From assembly GCF_003626575.1 (NCBI RefSeq), contig NZ_RBDY01000012.1, positions 62,001 to 126,000 of the forward strand: a stretch of 64,000 nt of DNA, given 5' to 3'. The notes under the pieces were generated by a model. It searched no databases. It was not told the origin of the DNA and worked only from the letters and a program-made list of their open reading frames with translations. Source of the DNA: Streptomyces radicis. Its GTDB lineage: Bacteria; Actinomycetota; Actinomycetes; Streptomycetales; Streptomycetaceae. The position numbers and the translations under genes were made by a program. Shown piece after piece: positions 53,421-62,793 of this stretch. The stretch's first letter is position 1, and every line of letters starts with the position of its first letter.

Positions 53421-55745
53421 TCAGCCGGTGCTGACCGCGGCCTGCGGGCGGATCGGGAGGCGGTTCACCGGGCGGCCCGTGGCCGCGCGGACCGCCGCCG
53501 CGACCGCCGCGGGCGCGACCACGAGCGGCACCGCGCTCGCGGCCTTCGCCCCGAACGGCGCCACCACGTCGCGCTCCTCGACCAGCCGCACGATCCGCAC
53601 GTCGGGCGCGTCCAACGCGGTCGGCAGGGCGTAACCCGCCAGGTCGGGCCGCCGCACCACGCCGCGCACCACGCGCAGGTGCTCGGTGAGCGCCGCGCCG
53701 ATGCCCTGGGTGACCCCGGCCTCGATGCGGGCGCGCAGCTGGCGGGGGTTGAGCACGCGGCCGACGTCCTGCGCGACCGCCATCTCGACCACGCGGACCG
53801 AGCCGAGCTCCACGTCCACGTCCACCACCGCACGGATCGCGGCGAAGGCCATGCCGACGAACGCGTCGCCCTGGCCCGACTCGTTCAGCGGCTCGGTGGG
53901 GTGCGGGCGGCACTGCGCGGTCGCCCACAGCTCCTTGCCCTCGAGGGCCTCGGCCACCGTCGTGGAGAGCACCCCGTCGTAGGAGGTGATCTTGCCGTCG
54001 GCGATCGAGAGCAGCTCGGCGGACATCCCGAACGTCGCGGCGAGCGGCTGGAGCAGCTGGGTGCGGACCATCTTGGCGGCCCGTTCCACCGCGCCGCCCG
54101 AGACCCAGGTGTGCCGCGAGCGGCAGCCAGGGCCCGCGGGCGGCTGGTCGGTGTCGACCGGCGCGACCTGCACGTCGTCCACGCCGAGGACATCCTGGAC
54201 GATCTGCCGGGCCAGCGTCGCGAAGCCCTGGCCCGACTCCACGGCGGCGCACAGCACGGTGGCCGACGTGCCCTCGACCTTGACCGTCGCCGTCGCCACC
54301 TCGTCCGCGCCCTCGGCGCCGAGCATGTGCACCATGCCGAGGGCGTAGCCGACGCCGCGGCGCACCGCGCCCGGGTCGGCCGCGCCGTCGGGGCCGCCGG
54401 GCAGCAGCCAGTCCTCGACCGGGCCGTCCTTGGGCAGCGCGGGCAGCGGCGCCTCGCGCACCGCGCCCAGCAGCTCGGCGACGGGCGCGGGGCATGTCAC
54501 GGCCTGCCCCGTGGGCAGCGCGTCGCCGGTGGCCAGGACGTTCCGCGCGCGCAACTCGTCGGGATCGATGCCGAGTCGGGCGGCCAGCTTGTCCATCTGG
54601 CCCTCGTGGGCGGCGCACACCTGCATCGCGCCCTCGCCCCGCACATAGCCCGAGGGCGGGTTGTTGGTGCGCACGACCCAGCCGTCGACCACGGCGTTGG
54701 GCACGACATAGGGCCCCCCGGCGAACGAGACCGCCGCGGCCAGCGCCTCCGCCGAGTCGTCCGCGTAGGCCCCGGCGTCCATGAGGATCTGCGCCTCGAC
54801 CTTGACGAGCTTCCCCTCGCGGTCCGCGTGGTGCCAGTACCGCAGGAGCGTGGGGTGCCGGTGGCCGTGCCCCAGGAACGACTCCTCGCGGGTCGCCGCC
54901 AGCTTGACCGGGCTGCCGGTGCGGATGGCGAGCAGCGAGAGCGGCAGCTGGAACCCCAGGTCCTCGCGGTCGCCCAACGCCCCTGGCACGCCCGTCACAT
55001 ACACCTTGACCTGCTCCTCGGTGAGGCCGAGGCACGCGGCGAGCCGGTCGCGGTCGCCGTGCGGGTCGGTCGACGCGGTGTACATCTCGACGCCGCCGTC
55101 GGGGCGCGGCACGGCGAGGCCCGCCTCGACGCCGATGGGCGCCGGGTCCTGGCGGCCGATGCGGTACAGGCCCTCGACCACGACCTCGCCGGTCGCCGAC
55201 GGGTCGCCGTGGCGCAGCGGGATGTGGCGGATCAGGTTCCCTTCGGGGTGCAGCGGCTCGGCCTCGAACGCCTTCTCCGGGTCGGTCACCGCCTCGAGCA
55301 CCTCGTACTCGACGACGATCGCCGCGGCGGCGAGCCTGGCGGTCTCGGGGTGGTCGGCGGCGACGGCCGCGACCGGCTCCCCGTGGTAACGCACCACGTC
55401 GGAGGCCAGCGCGGGCCGGTCCTCGACCGTGCGCCCGAGGCCCGCCTCACCCGTCACGTCCTCGTGCGTGACCACGGCCCGCACGCCCGGCATCGCGGCG
55501 GCGTCGGCGGTGTCGACGCGCTTGATCCGCGCGTGCGGGTGCGGCGAGCGCAGCACGGCGGCCCACAGCAGGCCCTCGGCCCACAGGTCGGCGGTGTACG
55601 GGTAGGTGCCGAGCACCTTGGCGTCCGCCTCGGCCGACGGCACCGAGGCGCCGAGCCCGTGCGGCGCCTGGCTGCCCTGCCCGCCGCCGCCCGCCTGCGA
55701 GGCGACCACGGTGACGGCCGCCGCGTCGCCGGCCTGGTATGTCAT
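53421..55745 (-). CDS. Xanthine-dehydrogenase-family molybdopterin-binding subunit, non-canonical active site
   Basis: A 774-residue large subunit homologue of molybdenum hydroxylases. Residues 40-150 form the a/b hammerhead domain (VLGTYPYTADLWAEGLLWAAVLRSPHPHARI), and the rest is the Mo-cofactor domain. Expected GGGFGGK-type and GxGE-type active-site motifs are not seen; the equivalent places read GVPGALGDREDLGF (about 252-265) and PFGAKAASAVP (about 730-740). ATG 55745 overlaps the stop of the 2Fe-2S gene (TGATG). The trio 57780-53421 encodes FAD, Fe-S and Mo subunits in one operon. Whether it binds Mo or is catalytic is uncertain. Confidence 0.87.
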   Translation of the reverse strand: MTYQAGDAAAVTVVASQAGGGGQGSQAPHGLGASVPSAEADAKVLGTYPYTADLWAEGLLWAAVLRSPHPHARIKRVDTADAAAMPGVRAVVTHEDVTGEAGLGRTVEDRPALASDVVRYHGEPVAAVAADHPETARLAAAAIVVEYEVLEAVTDPEKAFEAEPLHPEGNLIRHIPLRHGDPSATGEVVVEGLYRIGRQDPAPIGVEAGLAVPRPDGGVEMYTASTDPHGDRDRLAACLGLTEEQVKVYVTGVPGALGDREDLGFQLPLSLLAIRTGSPVKLAATREESFLGHGHRHPTLLRYWHHADREGKLVKVEAQILMDAGAYADDSAEALAAAVSFAGGPYVVPNAVVDGWVVRTNNPPSGYVRGEGAMQVCAAHEGQMDKLAARLGIDPDELRARNVLATGDALPTGQAVTCPAPVAELLGAVREAPLPALPKDGPVEDWLLPGGPDGAADPGAVRRGVGYALGMVHMLGAEGADEVATATVKVEGTSATVLCAAVESGQGFATLARQIVQDVLGVDDVQVAPVDTDQPPAGPGCRSRHTWVSGGAVERAAKMVRTQLLQPLAATFGMSAELLSIADGKITSYDGVLSTTVAEALEGKELWATAQCRPHPTEPLNESGQGDAFVGMAFAAIRAVVDVDVELGSVRVVEMAVAQDVGRVLNPRQLRARIEAGVTQGIGAALTEHLRVVRGVVRRPDLAGYALPTALDAPDVRIVRLVEERDVVAPFGAKAASAVPLVVAPAAVAAAVRAATGRPVNRLPIRPQAAVSTG

Positions 55746-56878
55746 CACATGCCTCCTGCCGGGGGTCCGGCCTGGTGCGGAATGCGGGCCTGGCGGTCCT
55801 CGCCCTGCGGGGCCTCGGCCCGGGCCGCGCGCTCCTCCACGACGGCGCGCACGGCGTTGAGCACGCCCCGGTAGCCGGAGCAGCGGCACAGGTTCCCGCA
55901 CAGGGCCTGCCGGGTCTCCAGGTCGGTGGGCGTGTGGTTCCCCTCGAGCAGGTCGTGCACCGTCATGGCCATGCCGGGCAGGCAGAACCCGCACTGCACG
56001 GTGGAGGCGGCCAGCGCGCGCTGCACGTCGGAGGGGGTGCCGTCGGCGCTCAGGCCCTCGACGGTGCGGATCTCGCTGCCCGCCGCGGTCGCGGCCGGGA
56101 CCAGGCAGGCGGCGACGAGGCGGCCGTCCACCTGCACCGAGCAGGCGCCGCACTCGCCCTGCGCGCAGCCGTCCTTCGCGCCCGCGAGGCCGAGGCGCTC
56201 GCGCAGGACGTAGAGCAGGGACTCGCCGATCCAGGCGCCCGAGACGGGGCGGTCGACGCCGTTGACCCGCAGGACGTAGGAGACCTCGGGGTGCTCGCTG
56301 CGGCCCCCGGCGTCGGCGGGCTCGGCCGCCGTGGGCTCCGGGGGTGTGGGCGAGGCGGGCCCCGGCACGGACTCGGCCGGGTGCGGCTCGCCCGCGGGGG
56401 GCGCGGCCCACGGGGACGGCGGCGGCTGCTCGGCCGCGGCCTGCCGCTCGGGCGGCCAGGGGCTCGTCTCCTGGAGCTGCGGCGCCTCGGCGTCGACCCC
56501 GGCGGGCCCTTCGCCGAGTCTGCGCCGCCCGCCGGCCAGCGCGGCGGCGCCCTGGCTCATGGCGGCGGCCCGCGAGGGGCCGCGGGCGGCGCCCTGCTGG
56601 TCCCCCGCGGCGTCGGGCTCGCCCCAGGAGAACGGCATGGTCCACTGCCCGGTCGAGCCCGGGTCCGTCGTGGGGTCGGCGGTGGCGGGCTGCGCCGCGG
56701 GGCCGCCGATCTCGGGCGGCTGGTACCCGTGCCCGGGGGCAGCGAGCGGCTCGCCCCCCGGCTCCTGGGCGTAGCCGCCCGGCAGCTCTATGAACGCGGT
56801 CGCCTCCGCGTCGTACTCCCCGCCCCAGCCCGGCTGCGGGCCCTGGGAGTTCTCCTCGGGCTGCTGGTCGTCGTTCAT
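55745..56878 (-). CDS. 2Fe-2S subunit with long low-complexity N-terminal extension
   Basis: A 377-residue iron-sulfur subunit of the Mo-hydroxylase-like complex. The C-terminal 175 residues are standard: plant-ferredoxin cluster motif GCAQGECGACSV and the second cluster motif QCGFCLPGM ... CGNLCRCSGYRG. The N-terminal 190 residues are Pro/Glu/Ala/Gln-rich and low complexity, unlike the usual 150-180-residue total length. ATG 56878 overlaps the FAD-subunit stop (ATGA). The extension may be a disordered docking region, or the true start may be internal. Confidence 0.88.
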   Translation of the reverse strand: MNDDQQPEENSQGPQPGWGGEYDAEATAFIELPGGYAQEPGGEPLAAPGHGYQPPEIGGPAAQPATADPTTDPGSTGQWTMPFSWGEPDAAGDQQGAARGPSRAAAMSQGAAALAGGRRRLGEGPAGVDAEAPQLQETSPWPPERQAAAEQPPPSPWAAPPAGEPHPAESVPGPASPTPPEPTAAEPADAGGRSEHPEVSYVLRVNGVDRPVSGAWIGESLLYVLRERLGLAGAKDGCAQGECGACSVQVDGRLVAACLVPAATAAGSEIRTVEGLSADGTPSDVQRALAASTVQCGFCLPGMAMTVHDLLEGNHTPTDLETRQALCGNLCRCSGYRGVLNAVRAVVEERAARAEAPQGEDRQARIPHQAGPPAGGM

Positions 56879-57780
56879 GCGAGAGCCCTTCCGAGTCCGC
56901 GGCGGGCCAGTGCTGTCACGGTACGCCTCATGTGCAGGAGGGCGGGGGGGAGTTGAGGAGGTTCGCCGCCGTCCTCAGGAGCGGCGGGGTCCGGGATGCA
57001 GGCCATCCCGACATAGTCGCCGAACGCGGCCAACGCCTCGGGGGCGAGGCCGCGCTCCCCGTCCCAGTCCACGAGGGACGCCACCCATCGCTCGGCGTCG
57101 AGCGGGCGCAGCGGCATGGGGGCCACCGCGCCGACCGCGCAGCGCACCTCGCGGCGCACGGGGTCGAGGACCACGGAGACCGACGCGGTCGCGCGCGCGG
57201 GGCCCGTCCTGCTCGTGGCCTTGAGGAACGTCTGCGGCGCGTGCAGCAGCGGCACCCTGACATGGGCGAGCAGCTCGCCGGGGCGCAGCCGGTCGCGGCC
57301 CGCGAGCAGGTGGCTGACCGGGATCTGGCGGCCTTCCCCGTCGGGGCCTGCGACCAGCAGGGTGGCGTCGAGGGCCGCGAGCACGGGGAGGGTGTCGCCC
57401 GAGGGGGCCGCGGTGATGATGTTCCCGCCGAGGGTGCCGGCGTTGCGCACCTGGGGCGGCCCGGCGGAGCGGGCCGCGGCGGCGAGGGCCGGGATCAGGG
57501 CGGCGAAGTCGGGGCGGCTCATCCGCGCGTGGGTCAGGCACGCGCCGAGCAGCGCGTGGCCGTCCTGGTACGCCCAGCCGCGCAGCTCGGCCAGCCGACC
57601 GAGGCCGACGAGGGCCGCGGGGCGCAACAGCCCGGCGTTGACCCCGGCCATGAGATCCGTGCCCCCGGCGACGGGCACGGCCGCTGGCACCGCGGCCAGC
57701 GCGGCGACCGCCTCGTCCAGCGTGGCCGGGAGCGCGACGAGCCGGTCCGTGTGCGCTGCGTGCGGTGCGTGGGTGCTCAA
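56875..57780 (-). CDS. FAD-binding subunit of Mo-hydroxylase-like complex
   Basis: A 301-residue FAD-binding protein of the CoxM/XdhB type. FAD motifs are VAGGTDLMAGV (about 35-45) and RNAGTLGGNIITAAPSGD (about 108-125), followed by a CO-dehydrogenase flavoprotein C-terminal domain. The TTG at 57780 is chosen: it follows AAGGGG and starts STHAPHAAHTD, while longer frames to 57966 are unconvincing. First gene of the three-subunit operon, overlapping the 2Fe-2S gene by four bases. Confidence 0.88.
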   Translation of the reverse strand: MSTHAPHAAHTDRLVALPATLDEAVAALAAVPAAVPVAGGTDLMAGVNAGLLRPAALVGLGRLAELRGWAYQDGHALLGACLTHARMSRPDFAALIPALAAAARSAGPPQVRNAGTLGGNIITAAPSGDTLPVLAALDATLLVAGPDGEGRQIPVSHLLAGRDRLRPGELLAHVRVPLLHAPQTFLKATSRTGPARATASVSVVLDPVRREVRCAVGAVAPMPLRPLDAERWVASLVDWDGERGLAPEALAAFGDYVGMACIPDPAAPEDGGEPPQLPPALLHMRRTVTALARRGLGRALA

Positions 57781-57987
57781 TCCAGCTGCCCCTTTCCGGT
57801 CGTCCCGGCTGCCGAGCCGTACGGTACGTGCTGGGAGCCGGGACGTGGCAACTCTGGCATATTTTCCCGCCCGGCAGACGCGGGGGTGGTCGGGGCGTCC
57901 ACCGGGGCCTTCGGGCCCTCTCCGCGGGGGGCCTTCGGGGGCCGGACGGGCGCCCGGGCGACTCACACGATCAGGGCATGCGCGGCG

Positions 57988-58278
57988 TTACTTCTTGCCG
58001 CCGCCGTCCTTGCCGCCACCGCCGCCGAACGCGCCCATGGACTCGTAGATCTCCTTGCACATGGGACACACCGGATACTTCTTCGGGTCCCGGCCCGGCA
58101 CCCACACCTTGCCGCAGAGCGCGACGACGGGGGTGCCGTCCATCGCGCTCGCCATGATCTTGTCCTTCTGGACATAGTGGGCGAAGCGCTCATGGTCGCC
58201 ATCGCCGTGCGTCGTCTGCGGAGTGGGCTCGACCAGCGTGCCGGTGCCCGCTCCGCGCTCGGGCTCAAGAGTGCTCAT
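57988..58278 (-). CDS. DUF3039-family zinc-ribbon-like protein
   Basis: A 96-residue actinobacterial protein. Cys residues in VALCGKVWVPGRDP and YPVCPMCKEIYE form a probable zinc site, preceded by HERFAHYVQKDKIMASAMDGTPV. The C-terminus is a Gly/Lys tail. ATG 58278 follows GGGGACCC. It lies 11 bases after the YqgE gene in the same direction. Function unknown. Confidence 0.88.
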   Translation of the reverse strand: MSTLEPERGAGTGTLVEPTPQTTHGDGDHERFAHYVQKDKIMASAMDGTPVVALCGKVWVPGRDPKKYPVCPMCKEIYESMGAFGGGGGKDGGGKK

Positions 58279-58289
58279 GGGTCCCCAGC

Positions 58290-58847
58290 CTAGTTGAGCG
58301 ACGGGTCGTCCGGGTATGTGGCGAGCAGCGCCAGACTGCCTCTCTGACGGCGCAGGACCGCACGCCACAGGCGCTCGGGCTCGGGCACGGAGACATCGCC
58401 CGGCTCGGACTCCACGACGTACCACGCGCCCTCGTCGAGCTCGCGCTCCAGCTGCTCGGGGCCCCAGCCCGCGTAGCCCGCGAAGATCCGCAGGCTGCCC
58501 AGCTCGGCGGCCAGCACCTCGGGCGGCGCCTCCAGGTCGACGAGTCCGATCGAGCCGTGCACGCGACGCCAGCCGAGCGGGCCCGCGCCCGGGACGACGG
58601 CGAGCGCGAGCGCGGCGTCGAGGGCCACGGGACCGCCCTGGAAGACGACCCCCGGCTCCCCGGCGAGCGCCGCCCACGGCTGGAGGACCTCGGACACGCC
58701 GACGGGCGTCGGCCGGTTGAGGACGACCCCGAGGGCCCCCTCGCGGTCGTGGTCGAGCAGAAGGACCACGGAGCGATCGAAGTTGGGATCGGACAGGGCC
58801 GGGGCGGCAACCAGCAGCCGCCCGGTGAGCGAGGACGCCTCGGTCAT
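58290..58847 (-). CDS. YqgE/AlgH family protein
   Basis: A 185-residue protein of the UPF0301 (DUF179) family. Characteristic segments are LTGRLLVAAPALSDPNFDRSVVLLLDHD, GALGVVLNRPT, VFQGGPV and LRIFAGYAGWGPEQLERELDEGAWYV. ATG 58847 starts the family sequence; ATG 58865 would add six residues. Function is unresolved despite wide conservation. Cotranscription with the DUF3039 gene is likely; divergent from murA. Confidence 0.9.
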   Translation of the reverse strand: MTEASSLTGRLLVAAPALSDPNFDRSVVLLLDHDREGALGVVLNRPTPVGVSEVLQPWAALAGEPGVVFQGGPVALDAALALAVVPGAGPLGWRRVHGSIGLVDLEAPPEVLAAELGSLRIFAGYAGWGPEQLERELDEGAWYVVESEPGDVSVPEPERLWRAVLRRQRGSLALLATYPDDPSLN

Positions 58848-58966
58848 GGGGCCATGATTCCGCATCCCTCCGGGTACTGGGGAGTGTTGTCCCGGGCCCG
58901 CCCCCGAGGCGGGCCGCCCGGCTCGGATTACGATTCCGGTGGCCGAAGGCTTCCTACGTTCAGATC

Positions 58967-60295
58967 GTGAGTTCCATGACGGACGACGTACTGCTTGTTC
59001 ACGGCGGCACCCCCCTCCAGGGCGAGATCCGCGTCCGGGGGGCCAAGAACCTGGTGCCCAAGGCGATGGTCGCCGCGCTGCTCGGGAACACCCCGAGCCG
59101 GCTGCGGAACGTCCCCGAGATCCGCGATGTGCGGGTCGTGCGCGGGCTGTTGCAGCTGCACGGGGTGACCGTGCGCGGGGGCGAGGAGGAGGGCGAGCTG
59201 GTGCTCGACCCGTCGCGGGTGGAGAGCGCCAACGTCGCCGACATCGACGCGCACGCCGGGTCGTCGCGCATCCCGATCCTGTTCTGCGGGCCGCTGCTGC
59301 ACCGGCTCGGGCACGCGTTCATCCCAGGGCTCGGCGGGTGCGACATCGGCGGGCGCCCCGTCGACTTCCACTTCGACGTGCTGCGGCAGTTCGGCGCGGT
59401 GATCGAGAAGCGCGCGGACGGCCAGTATCTCGAGGCGCCGCGCGGCCTGCGCGGCTGCCGCATCAAGCTGCCCTACCCCTCGGTGGGCTCGACGGAGCAG
59501 GTGCTGCTGACGGCCGTGCTCGCCGAGGGCGTCACGGAGCTGTCCAACGCCGCGGTGGAGCCGGAGATCGAGGATCTGATCTGCGTGCTCCAGAAGATGG
59601 GCGCGATCATCTCGATGGACACCGACAGGACGATCCGCATCACGGGCGTGGACAGCCTCACCGGCTACACGCACCGGGCGCTGCCCGACCGCCTCGAGGC
59701 GGCGTCGTGGGCGAGCGCCGCGCTCGCGACCAAGGGCAGCGTCTACGCGCGGGGCGCGAGCCAGCGGGAGATGATGACGTTCCTCAACGTGTTCCGGAAG
59801 GTGGGCGGGGCGTTCGAGGTTGACGACGCGGGCATCCGCTTCTGGCACCCCGGTGGCCCGCTCAACGCGATCGCGCTCGAGACGGACGTGCACCCCGGCT
59901 TCCAGACCGACTGGCAGCAGCCGCTCGTCGTGGCGTTGACGCAGGCGTCGGGGCTCTCGATCGTGCACGAGACGGTGTACGAGTCGCGGCTCGGCTTCAC
60001 GGAGGCGCTCAACGCGATGGGCGCGCGCATCCAGCTCTACCGCGAGTGCCTCGGCGGGACGCCGTGCCGCTTCGGGCAGCGCAACTTCCAGCATTCCGCG
60101 GTGGTCTCGGGCCCGACGCCGCTCCAGGGCGCGGACCTGGTGATCCCCGATCTGCGGGGCGGCTTCTCGTATCTGATCGCGGCGCTCGCGGCGCAGGGCA
60201 CGTCGCGCGTGCACGGCATCGAGCTGATCAACCGCGGCTACGAGAACTTCGTGCGGAAGCTGGAGGATCTGGGCGCCAAGGTCGAACGCCCGTAG
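58967..60295 (+). CDS. murA: UDP-N-acetylglucosamine 1-carboxyvinyltransferase
   Basis: First committed enzyme of peptidoglycan synthesis, transferring enolpyruvate from PEP to UDP-GlcNAc. The 442-residue inside-out alpha/beta barrel has RGAKNLVPKAMVAALL near the N-terminus and the PEP-reactive Cys125 in GLGGCDIGGRPVDFHF, so fosfomycin sensitivity is expected from that residue. Late motifs include DLRGGFSYLIAALAAQGTSRV. GTG 58967 or ATG 58976 could be the start; neither has a strong ribosome-binding site. Ends at a shared terminator with hupA. Confidence 0.96.
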   Translation: MSSMTDDVLLVHGGTPLQGEIRVRGAKNLVPKAMVAALLGNTPSRLRNVPEIRDVRVVRGLLQLHGVTVRGGEEEGELVLDPSRVESANVADIDAHAGSSRIPILFCGPLLHRLGHAFIPGLGGCDIGGRPVDFHFDVLRQFGAVIEKRADGQYLEAPRGLRGCRIKLPYPSVGSTEQVLLTAVLAEGVTELSNAAVEPEIEDLICVLQKMGAIISMDTDRTIRITGVDSLTGYTHRALPDRLEAASWASAALATKGSVYARGASQREMMTFLNVFRKVGGAFEVDDAGIRFWHPGGPLNAIALETDVHPGFQTDWQQPLVVALTQASGLSIVHETVYESRLGFTEALNAMGARIQLYRECLGGTPCRFGQRNFQHSAVVSGPTPLQGADLVIPDLRGGFSYLIAALAAQGTSRVHGIELINRGYENFVRKLEDLGAKVERP

Positions 60296-60406
60296 CGGGC
60301 GCGTTCGCAGACCCGTTCCCGGGGGGTGTTCCCGGCAGGGAACGGGCGGTGGACGCGTCGCGGGCGGGCTGGGGACGGGCTGGGGCGGGGCGTTCGGCGC
60401 ATGCGA

Positions 60407-60439
60407 AAGAGGTGGCCTCCGGGCGGGAGGCCACCTCTT
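60407..60439. terminator. Bidirectional terminator between murA and hupA
   Basis: 14-bp arms AAGAGGTGGCCTCC (60407-60420) and GGAGGCCACCTCTT (60426-60439) with a five-base loop, A/T-flanked on both sides, lie between convergent genes. Confidence 0.88.
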
Positions 60440-60457
60440 GTCGCGTGTGGGGTGTGG

Positions 60458-60736
60458 TCAGCCCTTGGCGGCTTCCTTGAGCTTGGAGCCCGCGGAGACC
60501 TTGACGCTGTACCCGGCGGGGATCTGGATGGGCTCGCCGGTCTGCGGGTTCCGCGCGGTGCGAGCGGCGCGGTGGGTCCGCTCGAAGGTCAGGAAGCCGG
60601 GAATGGTGACCTTCTCGTCCCCCTTGGCAACGACCTCGCCGACGGTCTCGGCGAGGGCCGCCAGCACAGCGTCGGCGTCCTTCCGAGTCACCTCGGCGCG
60701 CTCGGAGAGAGCGGCCACCAGCTCACTGCGGTTCAT
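60458..60736 (-). CDS. hupA: HU-family nucleoid protein HupA
   Basis: A 92-residue histone-like DNA-binding protein. MNRSELVAALSERAEVTRKDADAVL opens the dimerisation helices, and the DNA-binding arm contains RTARNPQTGEPIQIPA. It lacks the Lys/Ala-rich tail of HupS, so it is the HupA type of vegetative growth. ATG 60736 follows GGGAGT; the longer frame to 60895 is leader. Bends and compacts DNA. Confidence 0.95.
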   Translation of the reverse strand: MNRSELVAALSERAEVTRKDADAVLAALAETVGEVVAKGDEKVTIPGFLTFERTHRAARTARNPQTGEPIQIPAGYSVKVSAGSKLKEAAKG

Positions 60737-61034
60737 ATTTCGTACTCCCGTGTTCAACTTGCCAATGAGGCGTGAGATCGAAGCCGATGCTGCCAGGGCC
60801 CACTGACAGTGCCCGGACCCGGGTCTGCCTGCCGTAAACCCCTCGCCCGGATACGCATCCTGCCCCCACCAGTGGCGGGAAGGCCAATCCGGCACCAGCG
60901 GGGGTCACACGGAGAGCGCTGCTCGTCCCGCCGGTGACGTTCCCGAGGCTTTGCCTCCCGGTCACCCTAAGGGTCACCCGCGCGGCAGGGGCAACCGACT
61001 CGCCCGCCCGTGGCCCGTCTTCCTGGGGGCGCCC

Positions 61035-62438
61035 CTAGGCTCCCTGGGCCGCCTCGCGGACCGCGCCAGCGACGGCGCCCGAGACCCGCTCGTTGAAGAC
61101 GCTCGGCACGATGTAGTTGGCGTTCAGCTCGTCCTCGCCGACGACATCGGCGAGCGCGCGGGCCGCGGCGAGCATCATCGCGCTGGTGACCGTGTGGGAC
61201 TGCGCGTCGAGCAGGCCGCGGAAGACCCCGGGGAAGACCAGGACGTTGTTAATCTGGTTGGGGAAGTCGGAGCGCCCCGTGGCCACGACGGCGGCGGTCT
61301 GCCGGGCGATGGCCGGGTCGATCTCGGGATCCGGATTCGCGAGCGCGAAGACGATGGCGCGGTCCGCCATGGCCGCGACATCCGCGGCGTCCAGCACGTC
61401 GGGGGCCGAGACGCCGATGAAGACGTCGGCGCCCGCGACGGCCTCCTTGAGCGTGCCGGTGATCCCCTCGGGGTTGGTGTTGTCCGCGATCCAGCGCAGC
61501 GGCGAATCGCCGTCCGCGCCCACGAGATCGGGGCGGCCCGCGTGCACGACGCCGTGGATGTCGGCCACGACCGCGTGCTTGACGCCCGCGTCGATCAGCA
61601 GCTTGAGGATGGCCGTCCCGGCCGCGCCCGCGCCCGACATCACCACGCGCACCGCGCCGAGTTCCTTGCCGACGACGCGCAACGCGTTGTGCAGGGCGGC
61701 CAGGACGACGATCGCGGTGCCGTGCTGGTCGTCGTGGAAGACCGGGATGTCGAGCGCCTCGCGCAGCCTCGCCTCGATCTCGAAGCAGCGGGGCGCCGAG
61801 ATGTCCTCGAGGTTGATCCCCGCGAACCCTGGCGCGATCGCCTTGACGATCTCCACGATGGCGTCGGTGTCCTGGGTGTCGAGGCACAGCGGCCAGGCGT
61901 CGATGCCCGCGAACCGTTTGAACAGGGCCGCCTTGCCCTCCATCACGGGAAGCGCGGCGTGCGGCCCGATGTTGCCGAGGCCGAGGACCGCGGAGCCGTC
62001 GGTGACCACGGCCACGCTGTTGCGCTTGATGGTCAGGCGGCGGGCGTCCTCGGGGTGGGCCGCGATCTGCGTGCAGACGCGGGCGACGCCGGGGGTGTAA
62101 ATCATGGACAAATCATCGCGATTGCGAATTGGGTGCTTCGATGTCATCTCGATCTTTCCGCCGAGATGCATCAGGAATGTACGGTCCGAGACCTTGCCGA
62201 GCGCCACGCCCTCGATGCCGCGGAGCTTCTGGACGATCTCGTCGGCGTGCGCGGTGGAACTCGCCGCGATGGTGACGTCGATGCGCAGCTTCTCGTGCCC
62301 CGACGCCGTGACGTCGAGGCCGGTGACAGAGCCTCCGGACGACTCGACGACGGTCGTGAGCTGGCTCACCGCCGTGCCGCTCGCGGGGACTTCGAGCCTG
62401 ACCGTCATCGAGTAGGAGACACTGGGCGCCGTTGCCAT
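61035..62438 (-). CDS. NAD(P)-dependent malic enzyme with N-terminal ACT domain
   Basis: Oxidatively decarboxylates malate to pyruvate, 467 residues. An ACT regulatory domain (SYSMTVRLEVPASGTAVSQLTTVVE, about 8-80) precedes the malic domain with IYTPGVARVC, KRNSVAVVTDGSAVLGLGNIG and EDISAPRCFEIEARLRE. The nucleotide-binding domain has VMSGAGAAGTAILKLL and FALANPDPEIDP. An Asp in the HDDQHGTA segment supports the metal site. ATG 62438. NAD preference is suggested by similarity to the streptomycete NAD-type enzyme but not proven. Confidence 0.93.
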   Translation of the reverse strand: MATAPSVSYSMTVRLEVPASGTAVSQLTTVVESSGGSVTGLDVTASGHEKLRIDVTIAASSTAHADEIVQKLRGIEGVALGKVSDRTFLMHLGGKIEMTSKHPIRNRDDLSMIYTPGVARVCTQIAAHPEDARRLTIKRNSVAVVTDGSAVLGLGNIGPHAALPVMEGKAALFKRFAGIDAWPLCLDTQDTDAIVEIVKAIAPGFAGINLEDISAPRCFEIEARLREALDIPVFHDDQHGTAIVVLAALHNALRVVGKELGAVRVVMSGAGAAGTAILKLLIDAGVKHAVVADIHGVVHAGRPDLVGADGDSPLRWIADNTNPEGITGTLKEAVAGADVFIGVSAPDVLDAADVAAMADRAIVFALANPDPEIDPAIARQTAAVVATGRSDFPNQINNVLVFPGVFRGLLDAQSHTVTSAMMLAAARALADVVGEDELNANYIVPSVFNERVSGAVAGAVREAAQGA

Positions 62439-62793
62439 GGGTCGACTTCCTTCACTTTCCTGTTGCCGCCCCCCAAGTCGCTGTCACCTTACGAGAGCTC
62501 ATCCCCCGGTGAAAGTCGGGACGGCCGACCGATATGACCGTAACAGGAAGGGCGGACGTGAGCCCTCGGGAAGCCGACGCGCGGACGGCGCCAGGACAAC
62601 GCGCGGGCGAAGCGCGGGTGAGGAACGTGGGGGGATCCCGGGGGGGAAGTCAGAGGCACCGACCCGCCAGCTCGCCTCGCGGCAAGTGGTCGCTCGTAGC
62701 GACAATGGTTGGGCCCGGGGGCATGGAACGGGCCGGCGCCTTTTCAAGGCTACCCCACTCACGCCGGAGGTCAACCGGCCGCAGACACGCTGG
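62439..62793. other. Intergenic region between the helicase and malic enzyme genes
   Basis: These 355 bases separate two minus-strand genes. No ORF with good codon bias, RNA gene or convincing hairpin was recognised. It must hold the malic enzyme promoter. Confidence 0.5.
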
